The translations under genes were made by a program, and so were the position numbers. A stretch of 64,000 nucleotides of DNA from Ophioderma brevispina (lineage: Eukaryota; Echinodermata; Ophiuroidea; Amphilepidida; Ophiodermatidae). Below the pieces are notes generated by a model. The model did not search any database and had not been told where the DNA came from. It saw nothing but the letters and a program-made list of their open reading frames with translations. Below are positions 1 through 14,195 of the stretch, one piece after another. Numbering within the stretch: the stretch's first letter is position 1; each line of letters starts with the position of its first letter. Location: positions 1 through 64,000 of the forward strand of contig JAMKCH010035811.1 in the NCBI GenBank assembly GCA_023653785.1, in the 5' to 3' direction.

Positions 1-1339
1 ACTTCAGTAATTCAAAAAATTCATATTCGAAGAAATTCCTCTATAAACCCTTTTCACCCCCCCACCCCCCCCCCCCATTTGTCAAAGGCATATCCAGTGT
101 TGAAATTTTTGTCGAGAAAGTGTGTGCATATTTCAATTCCCTCCCCCCTCTCTCTTAACAATTTTTCGTTACATCCAAGAAATTCTCATCATCCATTCTG
201 GTGTAATAATGACCTGCCTAACCATGATTCAAATGAGAAGGAGAGAGAGGAGAGCGATATGTAATCTTTGTAAGCAAAGATTTGCTCCATATTTACATCC
301 CCCTACTTTGATTTACCTCATATTGTTTGTTACGCCCTAAAATTTGTAAGATGATTTCATTAGATTCAGCATGTCTGTTAACTTGACATCCTCCACCCTT
401 CCCCCATCCACTCCCCCCGATACACACATAATCCATTATATCTTGTCCGATGTACATGTCAAGGTTACTATATCAACGTAAAGCATTGTTTTTTTCTTTG
501 TGGAGAATGTGTGTTCTTCTTAAAATTATTTCTCACCCACCCCCATCATTACCCCATCCCACTCTGACCCCACCCAGCCCAAAGGTAATCAGAATAACCC
601 CTCCTGAATTTATCCCCTCTTACTTCACAGATAAGCTGTATTTCATTAATTAAAAAAATGGAGGGGTATGGAACAAATAATGTTATAGCTCCCTCCCACA
701 TAGGCGTATTGAATGATCCCACAATCACCAGTTTGTAAACATTTCACCTAACTAAGGTCATTGATCCCCTCAAAGTCATATTTGATATACCCTGGAGCTA
801 GCACATATTTGTAACACATCTCAAGTACAAAAGGTTTGAGTGATTAATATGTTGACAGACTGAATGAACCCAGAAACGTGATTCTTAAGTGCCGCAAGTG
901 GGTGCCTTAAGGAGAGGGGGCCATAACAAAGTTTGTACAGGGGTCAAATTTGTAAATTGGATCCATCATTTTGACAAGCACACCATTTTATGTGTACCTA
1001 ACCATAAGGATTCAGAAAAGGATAGTTTGTAATCTGTAAAGCTAAAGCTTTAGAGTTATAGGCTAAAACAGCAAAAATCAATAAAAAGGGTCCAGTTCAG
1101 TTTACATGGTCAATTTTTAAATTGCTCCTGATTTGAATAAAAAATGGTGCAAATTATTGGGTGGAGTTCATAGGATAAAATAACGAATAATTTTGAGTGT
1201 CCTCAATGCTTGCTTAATAGAAAGTAGGGGGTAACAAGATCACGCCCCATGAATGCAATGGACGGTTTGACCTTCTGTGCCCCCTACAAATCGGAAACTA
1301 AGCATTAAGACAGTCCAAAACGATCCCGAAGTTCTAATA
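1..1339. other. Non-coding sequence with C-rich runs
   Basis: No gene is recognisable on either strand. Short open frames here translate to low-complexity or unfamiliar peptides. C-rich patches recur near 55-76, 390-420 and 535-590. The stretch around 880-1060, containing gtacaggggt, resembles 32,960-33,150, so part of it belongs to a dispersed repeat family. Confidence 0.6.
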
Positions 1340-2535
1340 GTCCCGGGCTAAAAATGAGCTCGGTATCACCTGGAAGGAAAGTTTATCTCATGTGGCTTTT
1401 TCTAGATCAGAATTTTATGTGGAATAATACTATGTTAGGTAAAAGGGCCGAATCCTGAACCTGCATCCTCATAAGGGGTTTGTTTCAGGGGGGGTCAAAA
1501 ATGAAGAAAAAATCATATATTAGGTACATATGAAGACAAATAACGATATCCTGACCGCGTAATAACGAAGAATTAAGCTATTCAGTATTTAAGTATAAAA
1601 TTAATTAAATAATGTACTTGATGTAGTAACGATTACGAGGGTAACTAAGTTGTATGGGGGTCACTCAAACCCCTTATTAAGAAATACGGTGAAAATACTT
1701 AAAATATACAAAAATAACCACAATTTGGAAGTAATTAATTTGTTCAAACCAACAGTCTTTCAAGGATAGAGAAGGTTGGCTTGGGGTCTGGGTTGAGGTG
1801 GCAAAAGCAGTATATTTTGGGGTGGAAACATGGGGGGGGGGGTTGCATTTCAATATGCGACTTATACGTGCCTATAACAGATTTTTGGTACCAAATAGCT
1901 CTCCGTGTGGAAGGAAAGTTATATCATGGGTTGTTTCTAGTCAGACCTTTTATGAGGAATAAGAATAGTAGTAAAAAGCCCGATTCTGAACGCACCCTAA
2001 AATGGCATTATTTCCGGGGGGCAAAATAATATGGACATTGACGGACAAATCATTGAGAAATTGGGTATTTAAGTATAAATTGAATGTTACTGATGTAGTA
2101 AATTATACAAGGGCAAGTCAGTTAGGGGTCACTAACCCCCCCCCCCCCCCCCATATTAAAAAATACTCTGGAATCCTGAAAAACAAAAGCCACCCCAGTT
2201 AGGAAGAAGTAATTTGTTCAATCCTGAACAGTGGTTTCAGATGATGGTATAGTTCATCTCTGGAGGTATTGATGAGGTGGCAGAGTGGGTAAAAAGTAAC
2301 AGTAGGAATTTGGCGGGGGGGGTGCGGGGTGGAACCCATGGAGGGGGGCACCTGAATATAAATTGGTCTTATACGTGCCTACCAGGTGGTACGAAAAATA
2401 GCTTTCGGGTGTGGGATTTTTCATAGATAAAAGTGGTAATTGAAGTTTTATGTTGATATTGGAAGAGAAAAGGGGGGGTCGGTCATGGTTGTAGATTGAA
2501 CAATGGGGGGGGGGTTTAATAATTTTAAAAAGTAA
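1340..2535 (+). repeat. Tandem repeat, unit about 470 bp, about 2.5 copies
   Basis: Three successive segments (about 1340-1735, 1736-2204 and 2205-2535) share the same ordered landmarks. These are a 'tggaaggaaagtt' / 'gtttctagtcaga' stretch, a 'gattctgaac' stretch, a G-rich run, and 'aatttgttcaa' followed by 'gaggtggca'. Units are diverged by both substitutions and indels. The same unit occurs in inverted orientation at 21,640-22,720. No coding content is evident. Confidence 0.75.
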
Positions 2536-5009
2536 AAATGGGGTTCAAGGAGACGCATTCGATATTGAATCGCTAAAATGTCATTTTATATGGAAAGAGT
2601 TGCAGGGGGACTGGTGCAGTTGTGGCAATTTCTGGAAAAAAGGATGAAAATTAGTCAGCATTTACCAAACTTGAAAAGCAGTTTGTCATCAGTTCACAGA
2701 CCATTGATATGGTATATGTGAGATCCGGGAATCCATCTTCACAATTGCCAGTGTAAGCGGGACCGACCCTGAAAAGAGGCTTATTTAACCAAAAAACGGC
2801 AATGCCCACAACATCAACATTTTGTGTATATGAAAAAATATGTGTTTGAAGTATTGGGAGTGCAATCTTCAATAATTTGCTCATGTAAAACAATAGATAT
2901 AGGCTAATTTGCAGACAATATGCATACGAAATCAGGTATGCACGTATTTGCGAAAAATAGCTATAAACTTTATAATTAAAAAATTTTTTAAAGTAAAGAG
3001 TTATCGATTTCGTTTCTTTTAATAATTAGCCAATGAATCTACCAAAATATAATAGTAAGAAACGACATATCTCTTGATATAAGTATTAACAGGTCGATAT
3101 TTTCAGATTGTACATATTTTTGTGATTTTAGATGCTATTTTACTTTATAAAGTTTTATAAATACATATATTGACAGTCTCTTGATAATATGTATACTATA
3201 ACATTTTTCAAGAACGATGAGCATTTTGAAGTGTTTGGTTGAATTTCGGCCCGAGAAACATGCTTGTTTCTCAGACGTGCATGAAACCCCCAAAAAGAGG
3301 CATTTTACCGATATGGCGAGAATAACAACCACGCTGGGGTTCCCTTTATTGATCGGTCCGCAGTGTGTTGTGTTGATCCGAATTGAGGGGTTTCGGCTGT
3401 AAAGCAAACACATACCCAAAATTTGTGTATTTCATGGGGATGTTTCTAGTAGGGGGAAGGGAAGCCGGGACGAACGAAAAGAAGTTCGTTTTTTCAATGA
3501 ATTAGTCTACCAAACTGGTTGTTGCTATAAAAATTAACCATTTTGCAAGCAGAGAATGAATATTATTCAAAGGGGACCTTTGGAGGGGCGGCGATAGAAG
3601 CGTCCGAACCTCCCCCCACATATCCCAAAAGATTATAAAAGGCCATACATGCGTTTGCACATCGAATTTCAATGAGGATTTTGGTAAAAAGAAGGCCGTT
3701 GTTTATGGGCCAAAAACAAAAGTCCACTTGGGCCCAACCTCCCACCCCACCACACCAACGGATTCACATATTGGCAAAAAAAAAAATCCACTCTTGCTCA
3801 ATTCCCATCGCCTGAAAAAAAAAATCTGGTACGATCTAATGTTCCGTATGTTTAGAAAAACAATGTATTCTCAAACCATCACTTTATAAAAAACACGAGC
3901 TAAATCTCTTTAACAGTAGGCCTAGATTAAGTGAGATTAACGTTTAAGAATATTTCAAGTCGGAATCTGACAATGAAATGCTAGTTTTCAAGGATTCAAT
4001 AGGCCTTTCAAATGAAAACAATTGGTCCAACATATTAATTCATCATTGAAGAATTGATAGGGAAATAATATAGCAAAGGCAAACAAACAATAACACCAAG
4101 CAGCAAAACAATTGTTAACGTACTCGTAAAACTAAACAAAAATGCGCCCTTTGAACATTTTGTCCTCTATATGGAAAAAAACGCTCAAGAATCATGGAAC
4201 CCTCAAAAACGGTCTTTAAATTGAGAACCCCGGCACAAAATGCCCATAAGAGACAGTTTAGACCTTTAGCACTTTTTTCCTTAGAGTAAGAGGTGGAAAG
4301 GAGTAAAAATCTTGAAAAATGGGGAAATCTGCGAAAAAAAGAGGAGAAAATGATCCGAATTTCTTCGACGGGGCGTTTGGCCCGGGCACGGGATCAATTA
4401 AGACTTGCTACGGAAAAGAATCGAAGTGGTACCACACCGGAATCCCCAGCCTCACCCCCATCATCCCCCACTTACCCCATCAAAGCAATATTTTGCTTTT
4501 TAATAAAAACATTGTATTTTCTCATTTTCCCCTGCAAACTTTTCGGTTGAAACTCTACCCACATAATGCTACAGCGGAGGCTTGTCCGGTTTTTATAAAT
4601 TATTTGTATAGTCATTAATATGTATATATTCACAAATTATACTGCTCGCGTTTAAATGGTGTGTCGGGTTTTCAAAGTACATTTGAGGAATCAAGATATG
4701 TTGGCCATGGTTCGTATGAAACACAGAAAATTGTATGTGTAACCCAATGTCCTAACACTAGCCTTAATTTGGAGTAAATTTGAAAAATATGAGTTTATTA
4801 TGCAATTTTGAAATAGCGCTATCAATATAGAAGAAGCCAGCGATAATGTGACGATCATATAACTGAAAATTACGCAATATAACAAATATCACAGTATCAT
4901 GATGCTAAATACGAATTGCTTCTTGCTATAGGTCAATATGTATCAGGATTATCAGTATGGATGCACGTAAGATAAAAATAGGGAAACTGATTCCGTCTAA
5001 TATTTATTA
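2536..5009. other. No recognisable feature
   Basis: I searched both strands by eye and recognised no gene, RNA or repeat boundary. Open frames at 2651-2893 (minus), 3217-3402 (plus) and 4319-4618 (plus) are under 100 codons and resemble nothing I know. A/T and G/C homopolymers are common. Confidence 0.5.
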
Positions 5010-5450
5010 TTTACTTAATGTTGTTTACAACACTAAATCCATGTGTTCTGGGTCGAACACGTATCTAAACACTATTTGTATACACTTTTTTGAGACAGGT
5101 CTAAGCATTAATTCCTGAACATTTAGGTGTTCAGATGTTTAGATTCTAAACAATTTCCTTAAGGTGACGCGTTTATGGGTTTGTAGATTCTAAAGACCCG
5201 CCCCCATCATCGCATGACGTTCATGTTCACTACTATTAATAGTGTTAGCTTCTAAATGCCTTTGTGGCACATACAGTGTTTTTTAACACGTTTAAGAGTT
5301 CACGTTAGAAATTCTCATGCTCTGATTAGAAATGGAGAAAACGATGCTGGATTTCAATGCTTTTTTTTTTTGTTGTTGTTGAACACGTCTAAGGCGCTTG
5401 AATGAAAACTCTGACTAAAATCTAAACACTTACGGTTTACGTGAAGTGTA
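5010..5450. repeat. Dispersed repeat rich in short palindromes (TCTAAACAC family)
   Basis: The segment repeats variants of 'ctaaacac', 'gaacacgt' and their reverse complements. It includes the perfect palindrome gtttagaTtctaaac at 5137-5151 and ctgaaca...tgttcag just upstream. Related 'tctaaacacc / tatctaacatgtctaa' text occurs at about 25,760-25,850 and 32,780-32,860. This suggests a fold-back or MITE-like dispersed family. Exact ends are not visible. Confidence 0.45.
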
Positions 5451-5549
5451 AAAAGGGGGTTAGCTTATAGGCCTAGGGATTTGCTTAATAACTAAAACTG
5501 TTATTTCAATGTAATACGTAGGGCCGAAAGTGTATGTGTAGATCTGGTA

Positions 5550-5579
5550 AATTATGCTAAAACATACTTTAGCATAATT
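5550..5579. repeat. Perfect 12-bp hairpin
   Basis: aattatgctaaa, a 6-nt loop (acatac), then tttagcataatt: a perfect inverted repeat in non-coding DNA. There is no U-run or gene next to it, so it is not called a terminator. Confidence 0.8.
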
Positions 5580-7935
5580 ATTGAGGGATCGTAGGCTGAA
5601 TGGTGTAGATATGGTAATTATGCACATATATTAGCCAAAATTTTTTGCAGTAAAGGGAATGCCCCAACTGAAAAAAAAAAAAAAAAAAAATTATTTATGA
5701 AGAGATTGTAGCAATGGCTGGGGAAAAGGGTGAATTTAACACGGTCACATGTGACTCGTCACAAATTTAGGAACAGAGGGGGTCGTTAGCTTTAGGAGAG
5801 AGCCCCCGCGACCCCATGCACCACCCCGCTTTCTCCGCCTATGGATTGCGATGCAACATATAGGGTTAAGTCGGGAGGGTTAATGGTAAAGTCGGGTAAT
5901 ATATACCCCGGGGCGCATTGGCCCTATTTGATTTGGACCACCCCGTTTTCTGACCCACCCTGTTTTTTCCTTTTTTTAACTTTTGAATGAACAGGGACGG
6001 TACGGTGACGGTTTAGGAAGGTTGACCCTTCTATGGTACTTTGAAAGAAGAACGAAGAAAGAACATCATTCAACAACTGTTTAATTTGGTATTAAACGGA
6101 TTGGGAGTGGGAGGTGTCAGGAAAGAAAATGAAAGAAAGAAGTATTGAAATTTAAAAAAATTTGCAAACACGGTTATGAGTTATGCCAGACATTTTTAAA
6201 ATATCACTCGTTTTCCTGGAGCCTCTAGTAGAATTCTGGAGGTGGTTTTTTTGTGACCATGGCACATGCAGTACTGGAGAGTAGTACGGACTGGACCCAG
6301 GGAGCAAGACTGGGAGCAAGGCCGAGAGCACAAGCTCAGGACAGGGGGTGTGTTGGTGTTGGGGGTTTTTGGTGGGGTTAGGTAATTGGGTGGTATTGGT
6401 AAGGTAACATGGACACCCTATATCCCCTGTTGTTTGTAGATAGAGAAAAACTTTATGAGACGGGGACATATGGACCATATGGGGGGTTCATATTGTCCCC
6501 CGTCCCGCCTTATACCCAATAACAAGGTGGTCCATATTGCCGACGCTTGGGCATTTGACCCTTTGCCCCAAACAAAAATGAAAAAAAGCCTATATCTTTT
6601 ATTTTGTTAGAGTTAGAGATGAATCTTGAATATTTTTGGTCTGTACATTTGCCCCCCCCATGAACCAAAGATATCAATTGATAATGAACAAGTTATAAAG
6701 GTGGTAAAATAAAATTCTGAAAATACGATCTTTGTTAAGGGCTGGTCCATCTACCCCACTTACCCTTACCCTCATTTTCAGTCAAAATATATTTGTTTTA
6801 TAGAACATTATATATACGATAAATCGGAAGGAACCTTTGCCCCCCTACCATAGTAAATAATGTTAATGTTATAAATTAAGCCATATATAAATAAGGTGGT
6901 TCGTGACCCCCCCGTTTTTATTTGTTTTTGGTTTTTAAATTTTCCGGTTTAATGGTTACTAGAGAATTATAACCCTATATGATTTCTTAAGTGGTTTTCA
7001 TTTGTGCAACCTAGCCTGGGCATTGTGCCGTGATACTATCCGGAGTCTTTTATTACAAATTACTTGGATTACACAAAACAAAATGTTTAGGATTATTCAT
7101 TAAGACGTGAATGGGGGCTATGGTACTACAACAGCGGGAAACGTAATTCCCCTCGATATGGACCTTTAGTTTATTAAGAAGAGAAAATAAAACAAAACAA
7201 ACGTCCTCCTAAAAGCAAATATTCAAACTTAAGTTTTGACACAAAAACCATAGTGTAAGTGTCTCTATGCAATGCAAAATGCACCAATTGCCCTTTATAT
7301 TGTCAATATTGTAGGATTACCCGAAAAAAGGCTGAAAACGACCAATCAATACGATTCGACCCTAAACTAGGGCCCCTTATTACCCCTTGGTGGGCTCTAT
7401 TATGAAATATTTGATGTTGGTAAATAAGGTTTAGTGCTCGATACATAGTCCCAATTGACCCACCCAAGAATTTTTGTAGAGAAAATGGGTCGGTTCATGT
7501 GTGTCAATGTCACTCCTAAAAAGTCGGCCAATAATTACTATAACGCCATTGAATTACCCTTTACGAAACTGTATGCCTCTTCAAAGGGTCATTGGCATGA
7601 TCTCTAAACTCCCCCTCCCCACCCCAGCTGCTACTGGAAGTTGTCAAAATTGTCTGAAGCAAAGCTACCATTAGCTACCATTTTTCTCAATTACGAAAAG
7701 GTATTTGGTTCAAGCGAAAAAAAAAAAAAAACCAATATGAATTTTAAAAAGGAGTCATAATTGGCAATAATGCACGATTTCTATTCGCAAAACGGAGTAT
7801 AATATTGCCTATGATTTATTTTTCAGATGGGGCATTGGAGTGGTAGTAAAGGTCATTCAATCAAAATAAAAAACTTATAAACTAACGGGTCACCCATTTA
7901 AGGCAAGTGGATGCAAAGCCGAGGTGATCACATAC
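5580..7935. other. No recognisable gene; C-rich patches
   Basis: Contains an A run at about 5672-5690 and repeated 'ggtggtcc / gacccacc' phrases (near 5935, 6525, 6893 and 7455) that hint at an old dispersed repeat. No open frame here looks coding. Confidence 0.45.
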
Positions 7936-8006
7936 TCTCTTTTAAACTCAAGAGTGAATTTCACTTTGAAGGTCCTCACTCCAAAAAAGAGTGAAATTTC
8001 AACACT
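7936..8006. repeat. GAGTGAAATTTCACTC-type repeat fragment
   Basis: Two imperfect copies of the palindromic motif lie at 7951-7968 and 7988-8006. The same motif as a perfect 18-bp palindrome is at 24,039-24,056, which marks a shared dispersed element. Confidence 0.5.
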
Positions 8007-8438
8007 TTGAAGATTTTGGGGGTTGGTGGTAAAATTCACTCTGGTAATTTAAAAAAAATACCAAGGAGAACCCCCAGAAACGAAAAAAGGGAAAAGAAAA
8101 ACAAAAAAAAACTCAAGAAAAGAAAATCACGAACAGAAAGAAATAACCCCTTCCAGTGGAGTTGGTTCTTCAACTTCCAAACGGTTTAATTTGCAGTTTT
8201 TTTTGGAATAAGAAAATATTACGTGATTGACACATATAAAAAATCGAAATTTACGAAATTTAATCTTTTGTAAATTATCAAGGATAAGATTCTAGTGAGT
8301 TCAGTACTGGCTGCGTCTGATATTTGATCTGATCTGTATCCATCCCGAATCTCATCTCAAGACTGACCAGCGGCTGCACCACAGAGGAGCGGAGCGTAAG
8401 AACTCGCCCCGCGCCGCGTTAGGCCCGCCAGACCCCCA

Positions 8439-8469
<31 letters not shown>

Positions 8470-8957
8470 CCCGTCCGTCAAGATAATTTTACATGACATC
8501 ACGCGCCAGAGCCGTAGCCTAGGGCTTCTTATTCGGATCTTTAGAGAGAAATTCGTTTATCCGAAAAAAATTTCTTTTATCCACAATAATGTCTGTGAAG
8601 CAAAGTTTGTGAAATTCAAAAAGCGATATTATAAATATTAGTTAAAATTTTTGTTTTTTTTTTTTTAAAGTTGACAATTTGGTAATCGGGCTCCACTTTC
8701 GCCGGCAATCACATCCCCGTGGTCCTAAAAGGTCTACCTTAAAAAATTTCGAATCACTTTCGACAAAAATCCGCCCCCCCCCCCCCAAAAGAAGAAAAAG
8801 AAAGCCCCCACAACCCAAAAAAAAGACCACCAACCACCCCCCCAACAAAAACCACCAAAAAGAAAGAAGAACCCCCAACCCCCCCCCCAAAAACCCCCCC
8901 CCCACCCCCCCCAAAAAAAACCTTCGATACATCCTGAGATTGTACTACCTCAAATCA
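8007..8957. repeat. Low-complexity A/C-rich block with long C run
   Basis: Includes a C run of about 29 nt (8439-8467) and an A/C-only style stretch from about 8770 to 8920. The latter generates spurious proline/lysine-rich or glycine-rich open frames on opposite strands. No gene is supported. Confidence 0.7.
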
Positions 8958-9409
8958 ATAATGAGCTTAGGCCGAGAACAAAGGTTCGTCTCAGGGTTTC
9001 CCGCTCGCATAGGCGTAATTAAAAATCCATTGGTAGTGCATTTCTTTTTTTGAGGATTTTCAAGATATTTTAACTAGTTTTTAAAATAAAAAAATTAGTC
9101 AAGATAAGAAAGAAAAATTGGCCACCGAAAGTAGACGAAAAATAAAAAGCGTCCTAAAAATTGCAATTGAAAAGGGAATTTTCCAAGTAGAGTAGCGCAT
9201 AGCTTTTGACCTAAAAAACAAAAACGCCTAGCGCTTAGAACACCGAAAAAAAAGACGCATAAGAGGGAAGCCATGTCTCGGTTCCTACAGCCCAAAAAAC
9301 CTAAGCGCTATGCGTTTTTTACTCAGAAAAATAACGCCCCGCGGAGGAAATTTTGATTGCATTTTTGGACCTTTATTTTGCGGCCAATTTTTTTTTTTGA
9401 TGACCCCAA

Positions 9410-9444
<35 letters not shown>

Positions 9445-11779
9445 AAAATAGCTCTAGAAAAAGGAAGAAGAAAAGAGAAGAAACGCGATATATAAAATGT
9501 GATTTTGATAACCGATCATCGGGAAGCTGACCAGCCACAGGAAGGAGTGAGGAGGTTGAGTTGAGAAGAAATGAGAGGTGAGATTGGGGAGAAGGTGGGA
9601 GAAGGCGGGGGAGAAGGTTGGGAGAAGAGGTTGTGGAAGTGTGAGTGGTTGAGAAGATTTGTGAGAAGAAAGGAAGAGAAGAGAAAACAAAGTGAGAAGT
9701 GAGAAGAATATCTTTTTTTGCATAATGTACATTAAAACGATTTTCCAAAATTGTTTATTATGTAGAGCTTTTGTTGTGTCCTGTATGCACAGTATTAGGA
9801 AAAACTCGGTTTTTTTTTTTCATTAACAAATCAATTTTTACCCATTAAACCAAAAAAATTACAAAAAGTGTTTCTCTTCGCCATTAGGTATATACTATTG
9901 CCTCGAGCATCAGTTGCACCATACGCAACCTCTCAAATAATTAAAATAGTTCTTTAGTATGCAAGTTTACATTTCAACTATAGAGTAAATACACTGCGAG
10001 GAAGAAGGAAAAAGCTACTTTTCCAAATTGATATGAAAGATTGTTAGGTTTTGGTTATTTTGTTGGTTAAATAAAACTTTTTTTCGATCGAAAAACGCCC
10101 ACCGCGCCTTTCTCCCCCCAGCTTTCTCTCAGACATATCGACTTAAACCATGCTTTTGTTTTCATACTAAATTTTTTGTTTCAATATCCCCCCGAACCGT
10201 ATTTTTTCGGTTTCTTTGTTCTGTTGGTTGCTTGAAAAAAAACAACAAAGGTTTGACCCCCCAACACCAAAATCCCATAAAGTCGCCTAAATCCTCGTGG
10301 TCGATATCATCCCCCTCCCTACCTTCATTCTCCTTGGTTCCCCCGCTTTTTTTTTCCCCCCCTGAAAAGAGTAAGTTATACCGTTTTCCTTTTCCTCTGC
10401 AACATAGCCGTTGCCCATCATTACACAAGTCAAATATGCTATTATGATTGAAACAATCAAGAATCGGATGATGGTTCCATTCTGTTACAAAATTATTATG
10501 ATTCAAAGTCGCCGGGGCGTTATCTGTGTTAACCTTCGGCAATAAGAAGACCGGTCAGGGAAATCAATGGAATAATCAGAATAATGATTACAGTGGGAAG
10601 CTTTCTGGATCCGCTTTTTACGATTGTAGGCATAAAGCGCTTTTCTATAGAAGATATATTTGGTTACTCTATAACAAGTTGCCTCTAATTTGTGTCCGAC
10701 CTCTAACTTCGAGCTTCGCAAAATTGAAGGGCCATTAATATGTTTTCTGCAGTTTCTTCTTGTTTCGTTTATTAATAGCTCAAATTCAAGATCCTTCTTT
10801 AAAGTTATAAAAATTTCTGGCTGGAGAAAAAAAATTTCAAATAATTATCCACAACAACAATTTTACTAATTACCGTTTTGTTTTGGTCTTATATGTGCAA
10901 ACACAGGATCTATATGATTATTTTGTTAATTTTTCTTCTGCTTATCTGTCTTAAATAGACTTTGTTAGAAGGGCGACGGCGAGCTGCGGGGTGGTTTTTT
11001 GTTGGACTTCTTGTCTTGTAGGGACCGTACACAAAAAAACATTATAGCAATCTAGATTGTGTTGTTTTTTTTTTTAAACAACTTAATGGTCGAAAAATCA
11101 TAAAAACTCATAAATGAGAATTTAACCGATTTCTGGATATAGTATAGAAGACAAACAAAGGAGGTATCAAATTCGCGATACCACCTTTATAATCTAATTT
11201 TTAGCACGTATTCAACTTTATCGTGCTCCAGGAAACTTCGGAAAAATCGTGAATATTTCATTAAAAAATTTCTTTAATCTTTTTTAATTGATATTCTAAA
11301 TGCGTGTGGATTGGCAATTTCTCTTTCATTTTAACTTTGATTTTAGAATCCATTGTCGAAATAAATGTTAGTGGTGTTAAGTTATTTAGAGAGAGAGATA
11401 GGCCTCGGTTTTTTTTGTTATTGGGTGTTTTAATGATTGATATATATGAAAAAATTGATGTTGTTGTCATCCAGCCTTAGTTTCAAAGTGTTAAACTGCA
11501 TATCCGGGTGTGTTCTCCTTGGAAATCCCGTATTACAGTTTCTCTTTTATAATTCTTTTTTATGTTTAATTCAAGATTGCGTGATATGGCAATTGATTTA
11601 ATTTAATTAATATTTCATAACCGTTTCGCGATCAATCACTAAATTTACATTCATATTGACGGTGGTTGAAGAATTTGAATGATTGGGTTGAAAAGCCGAC
11701 GATATGCGTTTACCTCAAAGTAAGGAACGATCGCAATATTGATCCTTGATGAATTGTAAATTGCAAGACTGATTTATAT

Positions 11780-14195
11780 CACTGATTCAACAGCTTGATG
11801 ATAATGATTGCACATAACATGGGAATGGTACTACAGTACAGCTCTCCTGGATTTATTGCAAAATTATTGTCTAGACTCATCGGCACTTTCAAACCAACTT
11901 CAGAACTCGTTCTTGTTCTGAAATGTTCGTATGCCGTGGTACAACGAGGTGATTTTAATTTATGTCACATATTTTCGGTTCGCGTTGTATTGATTTTTTT
12001 TCATTTCGTGTAGGCTGCCCTATTTAAAGCCATGAGAACGGAAGTGGGCGGAATAATCCGAAATCTCGTTATGACGCATGTTGATGTTGAGTGAAATTGT
12101 ATCTTGACTGATAAAAACCATGTGAAAGATTCTAACAATCAAGCAAGGGAATCTACTTCAAAGAGAAATTATCAAATTGTAATACCAGAGGGATTTGTTT
12201 GTTTATGATATTATTAATCTTTGTTTTTGTTGTGTGAACAAATGTTACCTTTCCATATTATGAATCGCATGCGGTGCTGAGCAACAAAGTGCTAATTTAC
12301 TTCCTGGCTCTACTAAAATAGTAAAATCAGATCATGAACATGATGCTGCTGAATTGGTCTTGCCAAACTCTCAATTTATGGATACTGCTATTGCTTCTAT
12401 GGCCTCAACTAAAACACTCCGCCCACACAACTGGAGGATGTGTTGATGAAGTGCCTAACTTAAGTGATTTCTAAATCACCCAGTAAATTATAGCAGACTA
12501 GAATCCTATTCCAACTGGTTCCTGAAGGCAAGGAAAAATATATCTTCAACTTCCTGACCAGTTGTAACACGCAAGAGTACCTCTACGCTATCATCTGGTA
12601 TTTCCAAGTTGCGTGCGCACTCAGCACTATCAAATCTCGTGAAGAAGAAACGTTGGATAAAAAAAAATGTGTTTTAACAAAAAAACTATAGACATGTGTC
12701 ACATATCACATTTCTGGCAACTGACTGATTATTGAGGAAGGAAAGAAAATAGCAGGTCCCCAGACTAACAGAACACATGGATCATCCAAAATTTAGCAGA
12801 TTCCCATCAATCTGCCGTAGTGTAGAGATTGAGCTCACAGCACTGAGTTTGGCCCTCATCAAAGCAAAAAAATGACATTTTATGCCTTAAATTGATGGTA
12901 AGAAAATCTGGCTGCTCGTTTATTATTGGACCCTTTCAGCATTGCCTTGTACGAGTTGTGATCATGAAATTCTTGTATCCTGCCTATCAAAGCGCATATT
13001 GGTGTTTAAGAGGAACAGCTTTGGACTGGTTCCAGTCTTATCTTCAAGGCTGGAGAGCCGTTGTGGACATAGCAGGAATCTTTTGAACCAATCAAGCCCA
13101 TTTGGTTTGCCACAGGGCTCTGTAGTCGGTTATAGGCTACATATTTCACATACCAGTTGGAGATTATTGCCCGTCATATGGTTGTTCAGCTATCGTGTGC
13201 TTTACGCAAGATGTGTACTCAACTTATCTGTTCGTCCCTTTGACCCAACAGATCCTCATTAATTGGAAAATGCACTGACTGTTCTTCAAAAAGGCATTAA
13301 AGAAGGACATCAAAATATGGCTGAATTGGACAACAAATTAAATCAATGAATCTAAAACTGAGTTCTTGTGCCGCATCTCCTTACTACAAAAAGCTCCTTT
13401 CTCATATAACCACTGTCTATTGGAATTATTTTAACTCTCACATTAAACCATTCTCAAGAACGCCATTTGGTGACTACTTTTGATTTTTCAAACATGGAGC
13501 CAGGGTAATCACACATCACTACTGTTAGTTGTACAATCATCTACCATCTTCGGAACATCTTGCGCATTCGCAGATACATTGTGGAGTAAGGACAATTGCC
13601 ATCATAGTACGCTCTCGATATCTTTCTAGCTCGATTATTGCAATGGTTTGACTTTCTCGCTACCAAAAACAAAGTCGTAACGCTTAGTCTTCAGCGCTAC
13701 AAAATTGGGACTCTTGCAAGATTGTTTTTACTTTTAAATATCAGCCGGACCAAAACCACTCTGCTTAAATCCCTTCTTGCCCTGTGAACAGAGAGAATTT
13801 CTTTTAAAGCTTTTATATGTTTTTCAATATCTTAATGGCATCTGGCTCCTTATATCTCAACTGTTTAAAGTTTTTAACCATGTCCAAAAAAAGAAACCTA
13901 TCATCAAAAAGATTGCCTTACGGTGAGTATCAAGACTCGAGTAGAAAAGATGGTGATAAAAGTGTTTAATGTTGTGCTTCAAAGTCATGGAAAACCTTCC
14001 TGTTCTCATTAGGCAGTCAGATCTGGTTAAAAGCATTTAAAAAGGCACTTAAGACACACTTGTTTACTAATTGATTGTTTTTATTATGATATATTATTGC
14101 TCAGTTTCTCACTCTTTTACTGTAGCGCCTTGAGCCTTTGGGGACCGGCGCGTCATAAAGCCTAGTAGTTGTATGGGTAATGTATGTATGGGTAT
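11780..14195 (+). mobile_element. Decayed L2/CR1-like LINE, copy A (5' truncated)
   Basis: This is a non-LTR retrotransposon remnant. Visible reverse-transcriptase blocks in several frames include GTALDWFQSYLQGW (near 13,010-13,060) and FGLPQGSVVG (near 13,105). The YADD box near 13,203 is broken by extra bases. Downstream come the IRRY and 'aaggcacttaagacacac' C-terminal blocks typical of L2/CR1-type ORF2. The 3' end carries a 'gcgccttgagc' tail followed by a GTATG microsatellite, as L2-type elements often have. Upstream linker similarity starts around 11,780. I do not see the apurinic-type endonuclease domain, so it looks 5' truncated. It lies inside block A, and the same element is in block B. 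It cannot encode a working protein. The family call is by motif memory only. Confidence 0.8.

Noticed and set aside
4293..4618. Two overlapping frames of 85 and 99 codons that might be an exon
   Set aside because: Different frames of the same bases with no recognisable domain and no clear splice or start context.
5550..5579. Hairpin as a transcription terminator
   Set aside because: AT-rich stem, no adjacent gene and no T run; bacterial-type terminators are not expected here.
8679..9053. 124-codon proline/lysine-rich open frame
   Set aside because: Produced by A/C low-complexity sequence; the opposite strand gives an equally long glycine-rich frame.
9323..9748. 141-codon minus-strand frame with a glycine run
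   Set aside because: The glycine run is the 32-nt C run read on the other strand. It lies inside block A and is not preserved in block B.
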